A stretch of 6,178 bases of DNA. It comes from Candidatus Rokuibacteriota bacterium (lineage in GTDB: Bacteria; Methylomirabilota; Methylomirabilia; Rokubacteriales; JACPHL01). The stretch lies in the NCBI GenBank assembly GCA_016188625.1, contig JACPHL010000026.1:1-6178 (forward strand), read 5' to 3'. The position numbers and the translations under genes are program-made. Positions 5,313 through 6,178 of this stretch are shown here, piece after piece; position 1 is the first letter of the stretch, and the number at the start of each line of letters is the position of its first letter. The notes below the pieces were generated by a model. That model saw only the letters and a list, made by a program, of their open reading frames with translations, was not told the DNA's origin and searched no databases.

Positions 5313-6178
5313 CGGGGGAGTCCTGGCCCTGCTCATCCGCTGGCAGCTGGCCTGGCCCGAGACGCCGGTGCCCGGGTTCCGGTGGGTCCCCGAGCCGTAC
5401 ATGTTCGGGGGGATCATCCCGCCCGAGACCTACAACATGCTCTTCACCATGCACGCCACCCTGATGATCTTCTTCGTGATCATGCCGATCCTGGTGGGGG
5501 CCTTCGGGAACTTCCTGATCCCGCTCATGGTCGGGGCCCGGGACATGGCCTTCCCCCGGCTGAACATGCTCTCCTTCTGGCTGGGGGCCGTGGCGGGGGC
5601 CGTGATGCTGGCCGGGTTCTTCGTCCCCGGTGGTCACGCGGCCTCTGGCTGGACCGCCTACGCCACGCTCTCGGCCAAAGGGGTGTACACCGGGGTGGAC
5701 TGGGGGCAGAACCTCTGGCTGATCAGCCTCATCATCCTCTCCGCCTCCTCGATGATGGGCGCCATCAACTACATCACCACCGTGGTCAACATGCGGGCCC
5801 CGGGGATGACCTTCTTCCGGATGCCCCTGGTCATCTGGTCGCTCTTCATCACCGCGATCCTGGCGCTCCTGGCCCTCCCGATCCTCGCCTCGGCCTCGGC
5901 CATGCTCCTGTTCGACCGGACCCTGGGGACCCACTGGTTCCTCCCCGAGGGGGGCGGGGACCCGCTCCTCTGGCAGCACCTCTTCTGGTTCTTCGGCCAC
6001 CCGGAGGTCTACATCCTGATCCTCCCGGCCATGGGGATCGCCTCGGACGTGCTCTCGACCTTCTCGCGGAAGCCCATCTTCGGCTACCGCGCCATGGTCT
6101 ACTCCATGCTGGCCATCTGCTTCCTGTCCTGGATCGTGTACGGCCACCACATGTTCATCAGCGGGATGAACCCGACCA
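5305..6178 (+). CDS. coxA: Cytochrome c oxidase subunit I, 5' damaged and 3' cut by the window edge
   Basis: 291 codons are readable from ATG 5305; a TGA at 5299-5301 closes the frame just upstream. This catalytic subunit reduces O2 to water at heme a3-CuB and pumps protons. Visible residues (numbered from 5305) are Arg12 in LLIRWQLAWP, the low-spin heme a ligand His50 in LFTMHATLM, and a D-channel entrance GN...ARDMAFPRLN. The active-site motif WFFGHPEVY follows, with CuB ligand His232, Glu234 and Tyr236, then CuB ligands His281 and His282 in YGHHMF. The Glu in GHPEVY and the D-channel residues indicate a family A (A1-type) oxidase. The heme ligands of helix X and the K-channel Lys lie beyond the edge. 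ATG 5305 is probably not the native start: it starts midway through helix I, lacks an SD, and follows a better start at 5274 in another frame. Domain identity is certain; the 5' end is not. Confidence 0.9.
   Translation, partial: MVIGGVLALLIRWQLAWPETPVPGFRWVPEPYMFGGIIPPETYNMLFTMHATLMIFFVIMPILVGAFGNFLIPLMVGARDMAFPRLNMLSFWLGAVAGAVMLAGFFVPGGHAASGWTAYATLSAKGVYTGVDWGQNLWLISLIILSASSMMGAINYITTVVNMRAPGMTFFRMPLVIWSLFITAILALLALPILASASAMLLFDRTLGTHWFLPEGGGDPLLWQHLFWFFGHPEVYILILPAMGIASDVLSTFSRKPIFGYRAMVYSMLAICFLSWIVYGHHMFISGMNPT

Noticed and set aside
5278-6150. A 290-codon - strand frame opposite coxA
   Set aside because: It is a shadow of coxA, an Asp/Glu/His/Gly/Pro-rich translation with no recognisable motif.

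Overview
The window is a piece of a very GC-rich bacterial chromosome, clearly above 65% G+C by eye with strong G/C preference at third codon positions. It carries part of an aerobic respiratory chain. The protein styles fit the Methylomirabilota (NC10/Rokubacteria) or a similarly GC-rich environmental lineage: a multiheme cytochrome c with an ethylbenzene-dehydrogenase-like domain, a cupredoxin with a carboxypeptidase-regulatory-like tail, and a cox subunit II with a GPDGQFGTADD-type insert. That placement is inferred from remembered family resemblance, not computed. The first 32 bases are not biological: they are a slightly corrupted Illumina adapter, so the window begins at an untrimmed contig end.

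Layout. Bases 34-99 hold two strong GC-rich hairpins directly upstream of the first gene. Three genes follow on the + strand: a membrane-anchored diheme cytochrome c (106-912), a large membrane-anchored triheme cytochrome c with a C-terminal EB_dh-type heme b domain (909-3209, ATGA overlap with the first), and a secreted cupredoxin (3237-3947, 27-bp gap, strong ribosome binding site). A 196-bp gene-free stretch comes next. A small two-helix membrane protein lies on the - strand (4144-4335), convergent with the cupredoxin and divergent from what follows. A region of about 210 bp carries a near-consensus sigma70 promoter preceded by overlapping inverted repeats. The window ends with cytochrome c oxidase subunit II (coxB, 4549-5208) and a subunit I gene (coxA, readable from 5305) that runs off the right edge.

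How the genes may work together. The cytochromes and the copper protein are all predicted to be exported or membrane-anchored with their cofactors outside the cytoplasm. A plausible inference is that electrons from a quinol-oxidising complex encoded upstream (not in the window) pass through the diheme and triheme/heme-b cytochromes. The soluble cupredoxin could then shuttle them to the CuA centre of CoxB and on to the heme a / heme a3-CuB sites of CoxA, a family A oxidase with the GHPEVY motif. Nothing here reveals the electron donor.

The points most worth a second look are the damaged 5' end of coxA, the multiheme/EB_dh fusion, the hairpin lying between a ribosome binding site and the first start codon, an AT-rich rare-codon island that resembles an internal promoter, and the promoter/dyad arrangement ahead of coxB. 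I see no CRISPR array, transposase, tRNA, rRNA or phage gene, and no clear evidence of a wholly new system.
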